A DNA stretch of 64,000 nt from the NCBI GenBank assembly GCA_050187875.1, contig JBFWXB010000012.1:37649-101648 (forward strand), in the 5' to 3' direction. The notes under the pieces were generated by a model, which was not told where the DNA came from, did no database searches, and worked only from the letters and a program-made list of their open reading frames with translations. The first letter of the stretch is position 1. Each line of letters begins with the position of its first letter. Position numbers and translations under genes: made by a program. Source of the DNA: JAFKKS01 sp050187875. Its GTDB lineage: Bacteria; Pseudomonadota; Alphaproteobacteria; Rhizobiales; Xanthobacteraceae. Positions 46,849 to 56,069 of this stretch are shown here, piece after piece.

Positions 46849-49184
46849 GCGACTGCGTCAGCTTGATCCCGCATGGCGCGCCAGATCTTCTCGGAGGTGA
46901 TGGGCATGTCGAGATGGCGTATGCCAAGCGGGGCGAGGGCGTCCATGACGGCGTTGACGATGGTCTGAGGCGCCGCGATGGCGCCGGCCTGGCCGACGCC
47001 CTTCACGCCGAGCGGGTTCGTGGCGCTCGGCACGCCTTGGAGCGCGACGATGAGATCGGGAATGTCCGCCGCCCGCGCCAGGCGATAATCCATCAGCGAG
47101 CCGGATAGGATCTGGCCGGATTCACGATCGTAGGCCGTGTGCTCGAAGATGGCCTGCCCGATCCCCTGCACGATTCCGCCTTGAAGCTGTCCCTCCGTCA
47201 GCAGCGGATTGACGAGGTTGCCGTAGTCATCGACCGCGCTGTATCGCGTCACTGCGATCTCGCCGGTCTCGCGGTCGATCTCGACCTCGGCGACGTGGCA
47301 ACCGTTGGGAAAGGTGAGGGCGTCGAGCGTCGTCTCGGCCTTGCCGTCGAGGCTCTTTGCAACAGCATCTCCCATCTGCTCGGGATCGGAGGCTGCCTTC
47401 GCGATCTCCGCCAGCGTCAGCCGGCGAACGCCGCTGGCTACTGCAAAGGCGCCGTCGGCGAAAGCGAGATCGTCGGGCGAGGCCTGGAGCAGACGCGCCG
47501 CGATGGCGCGGGCCTTGGCCACGAGGTCGTCGAGCGCTTGAACGAGCGCCGCACCGCCCTGATAGAGCGAGCGCGCGCCACCATGCCCTTTGCCCTTGTC
47601 GACACGGCGCGTATCGGCCTGGACGAAGCGGAAGGATTCGACGGGCAGGCCGAGCCTATCGGCGGCGACTTGCGGGAAGCTCGTCTCGTGCCCCTGGCCG
47701 CTGGAGTGGGTGCCGACGAAAAGCGTGACGGTGCCGTCGGCTTCGCAGCACACGCGCGCCCATTCGCCCGCGGGGCCGCGCGCCGTCTCGAGAAAACAGG
47801 CGACGCCAAGGCCCGCCATCTTGCCGCGCCGGGCCGCATCCTCGCGCCGTGCGGGGAAGCCGGCGGCATCGGACGCCACAAGCGCCCGCGTCAGATTGGA
47901 GCCGAAAGCCCCGGCCTCGATCGGGATTCCGAGCCCGCTCACGGACGGAAAGCGCGAGACGATGTTTCGGGATCGGAGTTCCCAAGGATCGATGGAGAGC
48001 TGTCGCGCAGCGACATCGACGAGGCGCTCGATCAGGTAATTGGCCTCAGGCTTGCCGGCGCCACGATAAGCATCAACCGGAACCGTGTTTGTATAGACGC
48101 CCTTCACGTCGAGATGGATGGCGGGAATGGCGTAGACCCCGCCCATGGCATTTGCGGCGGACGTCGTCGGGATGCCCGGCCCGAGCGCCGAGAGATAGGC
48201 ACCCATGTCGGCCAGCGTCTCGACATCGAGCGCGAGGAAGCGACCACCGGCGTCGAGAGCGAGGCGCGCACGCGTGCGGTTCGCTCGCGATTGGGCGGTG
48301 CTGAGGAAATCCTCACTGCGTTCGCAGACCCAGCGGACGTCGCGGCCAAGCTCGCGGGCGGCGAGGAGAAGCGGCACATATTCGGGATAGGGAATGTTCT
48401 TCGGGCCGAAGCCGCCGCCGACATCGGGCGCGATGACTTCGATGCGATCAGCCGGGACGCGGAAGATGTCGGCCGCGAGCTGATCGCGGATATCGTGCAC
48501 ACTCGCGCCGCTAAGCGTGAGGCGGAGGCGCTCAGTCGCCGGATCGTAGCTCGCGATGGCGCCGCGCGGCTCGATCGGGGTCGCGACGACGCGGTTGTTG
48601 TCGAGATCGAGGCTGACGACATGGGAGGCTGTGGCCATCGCAGCCTCGACCGCCTTTCGGTCGCCCCGCAGATAGCGGAAGGCGATGTTGCCGGGAGCCT
48701 CCGGCCAAACCTGGGGCGCCCGATCCGACACGGCCTCTTCGAGCCCGACGACAGCGGGCAGATCCTCATAGGACACGACCATGGCCTCGGCCGCGTCGCA
48801 CGCCGCTTCGCGGCTTTCCGCGACGATGAAGGCAACGGGCTCGCCGATATGCCGCACCACTTGATGGGCCAGGGCATGGCGCGGCGGCACCACGAGTGGA
48901 TCGACCGAGGCGATGCGAGCAACGCAGGGGAGGGGGCCGAGGCCGGCGGCGAGGAGATCGTCCGCAGTGTAGATGCGCACGACGCCCGGCATCCGGCTGG
49001 CTTCCGTCAGCTCGATCTGTGCGATGCGCGCATGAGCAAGCGGCGAGCGCAATACATGGCTGACAAGCTGCCCTGCGACCGGAAGGTCGTCGAGATAGGT
49101 TCCATGCCCTGAAACGAAGCGAAGATCCTCGGTCCGATGCCTGGAACGGCCGCATTCCGGAGCGCGCGTGAGAGGTTGCGTCAT
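46845..49184 (-). CDS. Xanthine dehydrogenase family molybdopterin-binding (large) subunit
   Basis: This 779-residue protein is the molybdenum cofactor subunit of a xanthine/CO/aldehyde dehydrogenase-type hydroxylase. It has the family opening RTEDLRFVSGHGTYLDDL, the GGGFGPKN motif, AYRGAGKPEANYLIERL, THSSGQGHET and a C-terminal GVKGVGQAGAIAAPQTI with the catalytic Glu region. The AYRGAG form, rather than AYRCSFR, argues against true CO dehydrogenase. The FAD and iron-sulfur subunits are not next to it on either side, which is unusual; upstream is a gene-poor stretch with repeat debris. The substrate is unknown. Confidence 0.92.
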   Translation of the reverse strand: MTQPLTRAPECGRSRHRTEDLRFVSGHGTYLDDLPVAGQLVSHVLRSPLAHARIAQIELTEASRMPGVVRIYTADDLLAAGLGPLPCVARIASVDPLVVPPRHALAHQVVRHIGEPVAFIVAESREAACDAAEAMVVSYEDLPAVVGLEEAVSDRAPQVWPEAPGNIAFRYLRGDRKAVEAAMATASHVVSLDLDNNRVVATPIEPRGAIASYDPATERLRLTLSGASVHDIRDQLAADIFRVPADRIEVIAPDVGGGFGPKNIPYPEYVPLLLAARELGRDVRWVCERSEDFLSTAQSRANRTRARLALDAGGRFLALDVETLADMGAYLSALGPGIPTTSAANAMGGVYAIPAIHLDVKGVYTNTVPVDAYRGAGKPEANYLIERLVDVAARQLSIDPWELRSRNIVSRFPSVSGLGIPIEAGAFGSNLTRALVASDAAGFPARREDAARRGKMAGLGVACFLETARGPAGEWARVCCEADGTVTLFVGTHSSGQGHETSFPQVAADRLGLPVESFRFVQADTRRVDKGKGHGGARSLYQGGAALVQALDDLVAKARAIAARLLQASPDDLAFADGAFAVASGVRRLTLAEIAKAASDPEQMGDAVAKSLDGKAETTLDALTFPNGCHVAEVEIDRETGEIAVTRYSAVDDYGNLVNPLLTEGQLQGGIVQGIGQAIFEHTAYDRESGQILSGSLMDYRLARAADIPDLIVALQGVPSATNPLGVKGVGQAGAIAAPQTIVNAVMDALAPLGIRHLDMPITSEKIWRAMRDQADAVA

Positions 49185-49965
49185 CGGTGACGAGGGATCC
49201 TATTTTCCAGGTTGGCGAGACGGCTCATGGCGCACGGGCGCCTAGCCGAGACGTCGCGTGTGCCAAGCGGTCTGAGCAACAGTGATGAAACTCAATGCAA
49301 CGGCGCGCCGCGTCGCAGCGTCAAGCGTCGCGATGCCTTCTGTGTCGCTCATGATGAAGGCGCACACGCGCTGGTAAGCCGAAAGGGTGGGAGCAGGTTG
49401 GATCATCCGCGTCTAAACGGTGCGAACCGGACCAGGCAATAGTCGATAGAGATTGGCGCCCGAATGGCTGCCATGTCGCTTCGAAACGACGCTCTTGCGG
49501 CCTCGCAGAGACGTTCACAACGCGGAAAACTCGAACTGTATCAGGGGTGGCAATCTCTCTTGCCGCAGAGAAAACGTCATTCAGTATCAGATGTTTATGG
49601 CTGGCGGTGGAGGTCGTCAACGGCAGAACCCATCTCAGCGATTTTTCCCTGTTTCGCGGGAAAAAAACGGGGAAAATCGTGAAATTTGACGCCATTGATG
49701 GTCCTGCGGCCGTGCTTTTGCGAGGGGGATCAATGCTTTGCTCGCGTTTTCCCCATCATTCGTATAGTCCGGGGACCTCAGTGTCTTCTTTGTGCTCGAT
49801 GAGGCCACATGTCTTGGGGCATTCAAGGGCATCGAAGAAAGCGCCGGCTCCGGCCGGGAACGTGTCATTTTCGGCTTGGGTAACGCTTGCGCTACCCTAT
49901 CGAGAGTGATCGGAAACGTGCCTTTTCGCCGTTGCGGCCGGGCTGCTCGTCGCTGCAACGACGGC
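49185..49965. other. Gene-poor stretch with repeat debris
   Basis: These 781 bases contain no frame that I would call a gene; several overlapping open frames of 60-130 codons lack ribosome sites and family resemblance. At 49640-49678 there is a palindromic segment (GATTTTTCCC and GGGGAAAATC arms around TTTCGCGGGAAA) of a kind I recall as recurring near degraded mobile elements in Bradyrhizobium-like genomes. The stretch probably marks a past insertion or deletion upstream of the molybdenum hydroxylase gene. Confidence 0.5.
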
Positions 49966-50394
49966 CTACTGTCCGAGCCCGACCTTGCTGCCGTTGCGGT
50001 GTGCAGCCAGTATCGAAACGACAACCAGCGCGCCGATCATGCCGACATGTTCTGCCGCAGTGTGGAACGCGATGGTGCGACCCGGCTCCTCGCTCATGCT
50101 CCAGAAGTGGTGAACGATCGGGATGGTAAGCGCAGTGAAGATGCCGAGGGCACCGGCCCCGAGCCAGGTGTAACGATTCTGGATGACGAGAAGCGATCCG
50201 CCGAGCTGCACGATGATCGTTGCGATGTTGAACGCGACGGCCGGCTGAAGGTCGAAATGAGCCATCTCGGCGACACCGCCTTGAAAGTCGATCAGCTTCG
50301 CCAGTCCACTTCCCCAGAATGGAAAAGTAAGAAGGATGCGAGCGGCGGCGGCGACAGCCCGATGACGCAGAAAGTGTTCAATGGTTTGAGACAT
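49966..50394 (-). CDS. DoxX family membrane protein
   Basis: This 142-residue inner-membrane protein has four hydrophobic segments and the DoxX-family pattern ARILLTFPFWGSGLAKLIDF near the N-terminus, followed by LQPAVAFNIATIIVQLGGSLLVI. The ATG at 50394 is chosen because it places the first helix correctly; an in-frame start at 50433 is possible. It lies 90 bases after the O-methyltransferase stop and may be co-transcribed. DoxX proteins have been tied to redox homeostasis in some bacteria, but the role here is unknown. Confidence 0.85.
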   Translation of the reverse strand: MSQTIEHFLRHRAVAAAARILLTFPFWGSGLAKLIDFQGGVAEMAHFDLQPAVAFNIATIIVQLGGSLLVIQNRYTWLGAGALGIFTALTIPIVHHFWSMSEEPGRTIAFHTAAEHVGMIGALVVVSILAAHRNGSKVGLGQ

Positions 50395-50484
50395 TGCGAG
50401 TGAATCCCAGTTGATGGCGACCTGTACAGGCATGCCGCTCTGGCCGGCGAAACGCGGGCGCGATTTTCCGCGTTGCTTTGCGTC

Positions 50485-51609
50485 TTACGGCTTGTGGCCG
50501 ATTACAGCGCCGTTCGCGGCGGGTGCGTCGAACCAGACCGTCTCGATATGCCGGAATCCGGCTTCCTTGAGCCACGCCGAATATTCGGCCGGCGTGTAGT
50601 TTCGCCCTTCCGTCTCGATCAGCATGTTGAGGCTCATCAGCGCAGCCGGCGCCGGCCCGGTCTTTTCGTCATTGACGAGAAGCTCGCTGATGATGACTGT
50701 GCCGCCGCTCGGCAAAGCCTCGAAGGACCGGCGCAGCAGGGCACGGTTCTTCGCCTCGTCCCAGTCGTGCATGATCATCGACAGGAGATGCACGTCGTGA
50801 TCCTTCAGAAGCTGCTCGAAGAAGCTGCCGCCTGCGGTCTCGATGCGGTTGGTCAAGCCGGTCTCAGCAATCTTTCCTGCGGCGATCGCGGCTACATGCG
50901 GCAAGTCAAACACGGTCGCACGCAGTTCCTCATACTGTTTGCAAAGCTCGATGTCGTACGCGCCCGATCCGCCGCCGATGTCCAGAAGGCGGCGAAAACG
51001 GCTGAGATCCACGGCTTCGCCGAGCTTGCGCGCGGTCATCGTGGAAAGCGAATGCATGGCCTCCCAGAAGGTTGCCAGCATCGTCGGATCCTCACCGTCG
51101 AATGCCGAGGATTGGGCTGCCGGATCCCACGTGGTCGGCCGGTTCGTGCACAGCGCTTCGGTAAGTTTGTCCCAGCCCGCGTAGAGCCGCTTGTCGGCCA
51201 TCTGCACGAAGCCACCGAAGTAATACGGTTTCCCGCGCACGAGATAGGCTTCGCTTAAGGGCGTATTGCGGTAACGGCCGTCCGTTTTCTCCAGGAGCCC
51301 GAGTGCAGCGCAGCCGGTCAACAGCATCTCGGCCGGGCGTGGATGCAGACTGAGCGCGTCCGCCAGCTCGGCGACCGTAACGCCGACATCACCTGCAAGG
51401 TGGCTGAAGAGGTCCAACTCGTGCGCGGCGGCCAGAGTCTTGAAGGCCCAGAAACCGGTCGAAAGCGCCATCAGTGGAACGGCTGAAGGAAGCTCCGGCG
51501 TGGCAATCGGCTGATCGACCGCGCGCAGCTTAGTCTCGTCCGAGATCGAACCAGGCTGGCGGGCAAGCGTTGTCGCGTGCGCAGCAGCGCGCTGGGGACG
51601 AGTGACCAT
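50485..51609 (-). CDS. Class I SAM-dependent O-methyltransferase (acetylserotonin/hydroxyneurosporene type)
   Basis: This 374-residue enzyme has an N-terminal dimerisation winged helix (ELDLFSHLAGDVGVTVAELAD) and a SAM-binding Rossmann domain with LLDIGGGSGAYDIEL, followed by VFDLPHVA and the catalytic-region MIMHDWDEAKNRALL. These match the family 2 O-methyltransferases acting on small hydroxylated molecules. It is divergent from an OhrR/MarR-type regulator across a clear operator, so it is probably controlled by that regulator. The acceptor is unknown. Confidence 0.9.
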   Translation of the reverse strand: MVTRPQRAAAHATTLARQPGSISDETKLRAVDQPIATPELPSAVPLMALSTGFWAFKTLAAAHELDLFSHLAGDVGVTVAELADALSLHPRPAEMLLTGCAALGLLEKTDGRYRNTPLSEAYLVRGKPYYFGGFVQMADKRLYAGWDKLTEALCTNRPTTWDPAAQSSAFDGEDPTMLATFWEAMHSLSTMTARKLGEAVDLSRFRRLLDIGGGSGAYDIELCKQYEELRATVFDLPHVAAIAAGKIAETGLTNRIETAGGSFFEQLLKDHDVHLLSMIMHDWDEAKNRALLRRSFEALPSGGTVIISELLVNDEKTGPAPAALMSLNMLIETEGRNYTPAEYSAWLKEAGFRHIETVWFDAPAANGAVIGHKP

Positions 51610-51634
51610 GGCGCCTTCCTCAGTGTTGACGCTC

Positions 51635-51667
51635 TATATCGCGCACGATTATATCGCGTGCGATATA
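51635..51667. promoter_or_regulatory. MarR/OhrR-type operator between divergent genes
   Basis: TATATCGC-GT-GCGATATA (51650-51667) is a perfect inverted repeat with eight-base arms, and a third copy of the half-site TATATCGC lies at 51635-51642. It is 30-60 bases from both flanking start codons, consistent with control of both the methyltransferase and the regulator gene. Confidence 0.7.
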
Positions 51668-51696
51668 TCAAAACAACTCCAGCGCGGGGTGGTTCC

Positions 51697-52164
51697 GTGG
51701 CGAGCAGCCGAGACGAAACGTTTCAAGGGTCTGGGTTGAAGCTCGACGAATTTCTGTGTTTCGCCGTCTACTCGGCAAACCACGCGTTCAATCGGGTTTA
51801 CCAGCCCCTACTGCAGAAGTTGGACCTGACGTATCCGCAGTTCATCGCAATGATCGTGCTCTGGACCGAGGACAATCTGACGGTCGGCGAACTTGGTGGT
51901 AAATTGTTCCTGCAAACCAATACTCTGACGCCGATGCTGAAACGTCTCGAAGCTCTGAATTACATTGAGCGCCGACGGGATGGAACAGATGAGCGCCAGG
52001 TTCGCATCAAGCTGACCACGAAAGGCCGCAAGCTGCAGGCTAAGGCAACAGAAATCATCCGCTGCGTGCGATCGGCGACAGAGCTCGAAGACAAGCAGAT
52101 GGCGCAGATGGTACGGAACATCGGTGCGTTGCGTCGTTCACTCGCAAAGCACCGTCATGAATGA
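51697..52164 (+). CDS. MarR family regulator, OhrR-like
   Basis: This 155-residue regulator starts at a GTG and has the OhrR-type opening KLDEFLCFAVYSANHAFNRVYQPLLQ followed by LDLTYPQFIAMIVLW. Cys21 matches the reactive cysteine of organic-peroxide sensors. The winged helix includes TVGELGGKLFLQTNTLTPMLKRLE and the RRRDGTDERQVRI wing. It is divergent from the O-methyltransferase gene with an operator between. Its stop overlaps the arr start (ATGA), so it is co-translated with a rifampin-modifying enzyme, an uncommon combination. Confidence 0.88.
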   Translation: MASSRDETFQGSGLKLDEFLCFAVYSANHAFNRVYQPLLQKLDLTYPQFIAMIVLWTEDNLTVGELGGKLFLQTNTLTPMLKRLEALNYIERRRDGTDERQVRIKLTTKGRKLQAKATEIIRCVRSATELEDKQMAQMVRNIGALRRSLAKHRHE

Positions 52165-52601
52165 CCGCAGGTTCAACGGCCCCGTCGATGTCAGCGATTG
52201 CCAGCATGTTCTCACAATCGTTCTTCCACGGAACGAAGGCCGATCTGAAACCGGGAGACCTGATCGTCACAGGCCACCAATCCAACTTTATTGAAGGCAA
52301 GCCGCTGTCCTGGGTGTATTTTGCCGCCACGCTGGATGCTGCGATCTGGGGCGCCGAGTTGTCCGCAGGCAATGGAGGAGGACGGATTTATGTCGTGGAG
52401 CCAACCGGACCAATCGAGGACGATCCCAACCTAACGGATAAGAGGTTTCCCGGCAATCCGACGCTGTCCTATCGCTCCCGCGATCCGCTGCGAGTCATTG
52501 CCGAAGTGACGATGTGGCAAGGACACCCGCCTGAGCGGTTACAGCAGATGAAGGACGGACTCGCCCGTTTGAAGGGGGAGAGTGCCGAGATTATCGACTA
52601 G
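52161..52601 (+). CDS. arr: NAD(+)--rifampin ADP-ribosyltransferase (Arr family)
   Basis: This 146-residue protein matches Arr enzymes, which inactivate rifamycins by ADP-ribosylation: FFHGTKADLKPGDLI, WVYFAATLDAAIWGAEL, the signature VEPTGPIEDDPNLTDKRFPG and NPTLSYRSRDPLRVI are all present. Length is normal for the family. The ATG at 52161 overlaps the regulator stop; an internal ATG at 52206 directly before FSQSFFHG is an alternative. Co-expression with an OhrR-like sensor suggests induction by a redox-active or antibiotic stress. Environmental chromosomal copies of arr are common. Confidence 0.92.
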   Translation: MTAGSTAPSMSAIASMFSQSFFHGTKADLKPGDLIVTGHQSNFIEGKPLSWVYFAATLDAAIWGAELSAGNGGGRIYVVEPTGPIEDDPNLTDKRFPGNPTLSYRSRDPLRVIAEVTMWQGHPPERLQQMKDGLARLKGESAEIID

Positions 52602-52635
52602 CGCGATGGGCGCTGACCGCATTGTTGGATGTCGC

Positions 52636-52950
52636 ATGGCGAACACCTTTCCACATGGCACCGTGCACATAGCAGGCAAAGACCTTCAGGCAGCCTTGCG
52701 ATCCGATCCGAAAGTCTTTGCGCTGTGGGAAAACCTGACGCCGCTCGGCCGCAATGAGTTCATCTGCCGGGTGGATGACGCAAAACAACCCAAGACACGC
52801 CAGCGTCGGATTGAGCGAACGCGTGACGAACTCTTGGAGGGCAAGAAGCGCCCCTGCTGCTGGGCAGGCTGCATTCATCGCACCGACAAGGCGCCAAGCC
52901 GATGGCAACAGGCGGTCTTGATCAATCAGAAGGGGAAGAGGAGGCGATAA
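52636..52950 (+). CDS. YdeI/OmpD-associated family protein
   Basis: This 104-residue protein shows the YdeI-family blocks DLQAALRSDPKVFALWENLTP, RNEFICRVDDAKQPKTR and RIERTRDELLEGKKRPCCW with the CCW.GC Cys pattern. The ATG at 52636 (MANTFPHG) gives a compact protein. Family members are small soluble proteins without a firmly known function. It follows arr by about 35 bases in the same direction and may be part of that unit. Confidence 0.85.
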   Translation: MANTFPHGTVHIAGKDLQAALRSDPKVFALWENLTPLGRNEFICRVDDAKQPKTRQRRIERTRDELLEGKKRPCCWAGCIHRTDKAPSRWQQAVLINQKGKRRR

Positions 52951-53002
52951 ACCAGCCTGAGCGAACGTCCCCTTCTTCTTTCCAGGAAAGGAGTGTGGGC
53001 AG

Positions 53003-53701
53003 ATGACTGTTACCGAACCCGCACCGATGTCCCGTCCGGTTGCAGTCGCCTACGCGATCGGTCTGCCGCTGGCATTGCTTGCCCTTGTGTTCCTGCCGGT
53101 CGGTCGGCTCGACTGGTCGCCGGGATGGTTCTTCGTCGTCGTTCTCATCGTTGTCTATGGCATATCGGCGCTGGTCTTGTGGCGTGTGAATCCCGTGATC
53201 TTTCGGGCGCGTAGCCGTCTCCAGCCGGGCACGGAACGGTGGGACCGCATCCTGCTCGCTTTGATGCTCCCCGCGATGGTCGCCGAGATTCCGCTGGCGA
53301 CACTGGACGCGGGCAGAATGTTTTGGTCGTTCGTCCCGTTCCCGGTCATCGTCTTCGGCTATATCCTGATCGCGGCAGGCATCGTGCTCGGCGCATGGGC
53401 CCAAGCGGTCAATCGCTTCTTCGAGCCGGGCGTGCGCATTCAGCGCGAGCGCGGCCAGCACGTCATCACGTCTGGGCCTTACAAGCTCGTGCGTCATCCA
53501 GGCTATGTCAGCGCGATCGTGATATTCGTCGGTGTGCCACTTTCGCTTGCGTCGTGGTGGGCGCTGATCCCCGCCGCTTTCGCGAGCGCAATCCTGATCC
53601 TGCGAACGAGCTGGGAGGATGCGTTGCTTCGCGCCGAGCTCGTCGGCTATGCCGACTATGCTCGCCATATCCGATTCCGGCTCGTGCCGGGCATCTGGTG
53701 A
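53003..53701 (+). CDS. Isoprenylcysteine carboxyl methyltransferase (ICMT)-like membrane protein
   Basis: This 232-residue protein has about five hydrophobic segments and a C-terminal ICMT-type SAM-binding region: VITSGPYKLVRHPGYVSAIVIF followed by SWEDALLRAELVGYADYARHIRFRLVPGIW. The RHPxY and E.LL..E..GY.DY motifs are typical. Bacterial relatives methylate unknown lipids or small molecules, or have other roles. GGAAAGGAG lies some bases before the ATG. It may be the last gene of the marR-arr unit, or separately transcribed. Confidence 0.88.
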   Translation: MTVTEPAPMSRPVAVAYAIGLPLALLALVFLPVGRLDWSPGWFFVVVLIVVYGISALVLWRVNPVIFRARSRLQPGTERWDRILLALMLPAMVAEIPLATLDAGRMFWSFVPFPVIVFGYILIAAGIVLGAWAQAVNRFFEPGVRIQRERGQHVITSGPYKLVRHPGYVSAIVIFVGVPLSLASWWALIPAAFASAILILRTSWEDALLRAELVGYADYARHIRFRLVPGIW

Positions 53702-54041
53702 ACGTGAAAAATGTTCTGCGGCCCCTGACGAAACCGCAAGATCGGTCGAGCACGTCATGCCTGCGTGCGCTTAGCTCTGCAAAAATGTATATGACGTGAC
53801 CAACATAACCGTAACACGTCGCCTCGCCGCGAACGAAGAAAGCGCTTTGGACTAGAGTGCGCGTCCGAAGTGGCCCCTCTTTCGCGTTGCCCATTTTCTG
53901 CCTCACATTATCCATCATGAGGTCTACAAATATACGGGCTGGTGCCTGTTGAGATGCAGACGCAGGGGAGATCGCCAAACCTGAGCATGGACTCGGGTTG
54001 AATCGATAGACGACTCGGGGAGCGGGACAATCCGAGATTCG
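53702..54041. other. Intergenic region upstream of tamA
   Basis: These 340 bases hold no convincing gene. They presumably carry the promoter for tamA-tamB. I see no clear operator or hairpin beyond a short GGTGGTGCCACC palindrome at the tamA start. Confidence 0.5.
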
Positions 54042-56069
54042 GTGGTGCCACCACGACAGCCTCGCGAGAGGCGGGCGTGGCGGAAAAATTTTACCGCGGC
54101 AGCGTGGCGGGGCCTGTGGACCGGCTGCGCGATTGTTGCGGTCAGTACTTGGTCGCTCGGTCATACGGCTCTCGCCTTCGATTTCTTCGGTCTCCTCGGT
54201 TCCGACGATCCGCCGCCTGTCAGCGCCACCACCTTGCCCTATCGCATCGCGATCGAAGCCAAGACCGCGGATGGCAAAAGCGACAGCGATGCCGAGCAGG
54301 CTCTGCGTGATGCTTCGGCGACGTATCGTCTTCGGCAAGATGCTCCGGCCGACGGCGAAGGTCTTGCCCGCCGCCTGCAAGCCGACATCAATCCACTGCT
54401 TGACGCCCTTTGGGGGCTCGGCCGCTACAACGCCCACATCGATATCACGATCGACGGCGCGCCCGTCTCCCTCGACGAGGCCGCGCTCGCCGCCGCGGTG
54501 CGACGTGCCGAAACCTTCCGCAATCGCGCGGCGGTTCCGATCAAGATCGCGGTGCGGCTGGGTCCGCTCTTCAAGCTGCGCACCGTTCACGTCGATTATC
54601 CGCGCGAACTCGCGCCGAACGGGCTGCCGCGCCGCGCCTTCGATCTCAAGCCCGGAGCGCCGGCGAAATCGGCGGACGTGCGCGCGGCGCAGATAAGGCT
54701 CGTCGACTGGTTCCGCAGCAACGGACATCCGCTCGCGAAGATCGCGGACGTGAAGGCGACCGTCGACCATGCGGCCATGGCGATGGATATTCGCATACGG
54801 GTCGACGCGGGCCCGAAGGCCGGCATCGGCGCGGTCACGATCGCGGGCGGAGATATCGATCCGCGCGTAGTCGCGACGCATGTCTACCTGCGGGAGGGCG
54901 AGCCTTATTCTCCCGAGCGCCTTGCGCTGACGAAAACCTCGATCGCCAAGATTCCGGCGATCGGAGGCATTCGCATCCGCGAGGGCGACAAGCTCGATTC
55001 CCACGGCAATGTGCCGATCTTCATCGACGTGACGGAGCGGCCCCGGCATGCGGCCGGCTTCTCCGCGAAATATTCGACCATCGATGGCCCCGGCGTCTCA
55101 GGCTACTACGAAGATCGGAACGTCTTCGGAAACGGCGAGCGTTTCCGGCTCGAGGCGTCCATGTCGCTTTTGCAGCGCATCGACGGAACCTCACTCAAGG
55201 ACATCGACGACCTGCGCCTTTCCGATTTCGGCGCGCGCGTGACGGCGAGCTTCATCAAGCCGGGCCTTTATGGCACGCCCAACGATCTGGTGGTCGAGGC
55301 CACCGCATTCCGTGAACGCGTCGGCAATAACATCCTCGGCGGCTACACCGACGAAACGATCCGCGGCACGATCGGCGTCATTCACCGTTTCTCGGAAGCC
55401 GCCTGGGTGCAGGCCGGAGTGCAGATCGAGCAATCGAAATCGGAGGATGTGCTTGGGCGGGTGGACGCGACACTCATCGGCGTCACGGCAACCGGCCGCT
55501 ACGATACGACCGACAATCTGCTCGATCCCACACGCGGTGTGCGCCTCTCCGGGACCATCAACGCCTATCCAAAATTTCTTGGCTCGACGATCGATCTCCT
55601 CGAAGCGCGCGCCTCGGGCTCCGTCTATTACGCGCTCGACGAGCAGGCCGATTACGTGCTGGCGGGACGCCTGGCTGCGGGCTCGCTCACGGGCGCATCG
55701 CTGGCCGAGATCCCGGTGTCGCACCGCTTCTTTGCCGGCGGCGGAGGCTCCGTGCGCGGCTACGGCTTCAACACCATTTCACCGATGATGTTCGGCCGGA
55801 TCACGGGCGGCAGCAGCCTGCTTGAAGGCTCGGCCGAAGTGCGCGTGAAGATCACGCCGACGATCGGCATCGTGCCGTTCGTGGATTTCGGCACCGTCTC
55901 GCGCTCCTCTTTGCCGAGCTTCGACGACTATGTCGGTTATGGCGCGGGCATTGGTCTGCGTTATCTCACGCCGATCGGCCCGATCCGGCTTGACGTTGCG
56001 ACACCGCTGAATCCGCGTCCCGGCGACAGCCGCTGGGCGATCTATATCAGCGTCGGGCAGGCCTTCTGA
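54042..56069 (+). CDS. tamA: Translocation and assembly module outer-membrane protein TamA (Omp85 family)
   Basis: This 675-residue protein has an N-terminal export signal region (LWTGCAIVAVSTWSLGHTALAF), periplasmic POTRA domains (about residues 60-330; KLRTVHVDYPRELAPNGLP, VTIAGGDIDPRVVATHVYL) and a C-terminal Omp85 beta-barrel with RFFAGGGGSVRGYGFNTI (lid-lock loop region) and a terminal aromatic Phe. It inserts autotransporters and other barrel proteins together with TamB. It starts at one of two adjacent GTGs (54042, 54045); no ATG fits. Its stop overlaps the tamB start. Confidence 0.92.
   Translation: MVPPRQPRERRAWRKNFTAAAWRGLWTGCAIVAVSTWSLGHTALAFDFFGLLGSDDPPPVSATTLPYRIAIEAKTADGKSDSDAEQALRDASATYRLRQDAPADGEGLARRLQADINPLLDALWGLGRYNAHIDITIDGAPVSLDEAALAAAVRRAETFRNRAAVPIKIAVRLGPLFKLRTVHVDYPRELAPNGLPRRAFDLKPGAPAKSADVRAAQIRLVDWFRSNGHPLAKIADVKATVDHAAMAMDIRIRVDAGPKAGIGAVTIAGGDIDPRVVATHVYLREGEPYSPERLALTKTSIAKIPAIGGIRIREGDKLDSHGNVPIFIDVTERPRHAAGFSAKYSTIDGPGVSGYYEDRNVFGNGERFRLEASMSLLQRIDGTSLKDIDDLRLSDFGARVTASFIKPGLYGTPNDLVVEATAFRERVGNNILGGYTDETIRGTIGVIHRFSEAAWVQAGVQIEQSKSEDVLGRVDATLIGVTATGRYDTTDNLLDPTRGVRLSGTINAYPKFLGSTIDLLEARASGSVYYALDEQADYVLAGRLAAGSLTGASLAEIPVSHRFFAGGGGSVRGYGFNTISPMMFGRITGGSSLLEGSAEVRVKITPTIGIVPFVDFGTVSRSSLPSFDDYVGYGAGIGLRYLTPIGPIRLDVATPLNPRPGDSRWAIYISVGQAF

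Noticed and set aside
47139..49112. A 657-codon plus-strand open frame opposite the molybdenum hydroxylase gene
   Set aside because: It is antisense to a well-supported gene, has a low-complexity charged composition and no family resemblance; such shadows are common in GC-rich DNA.
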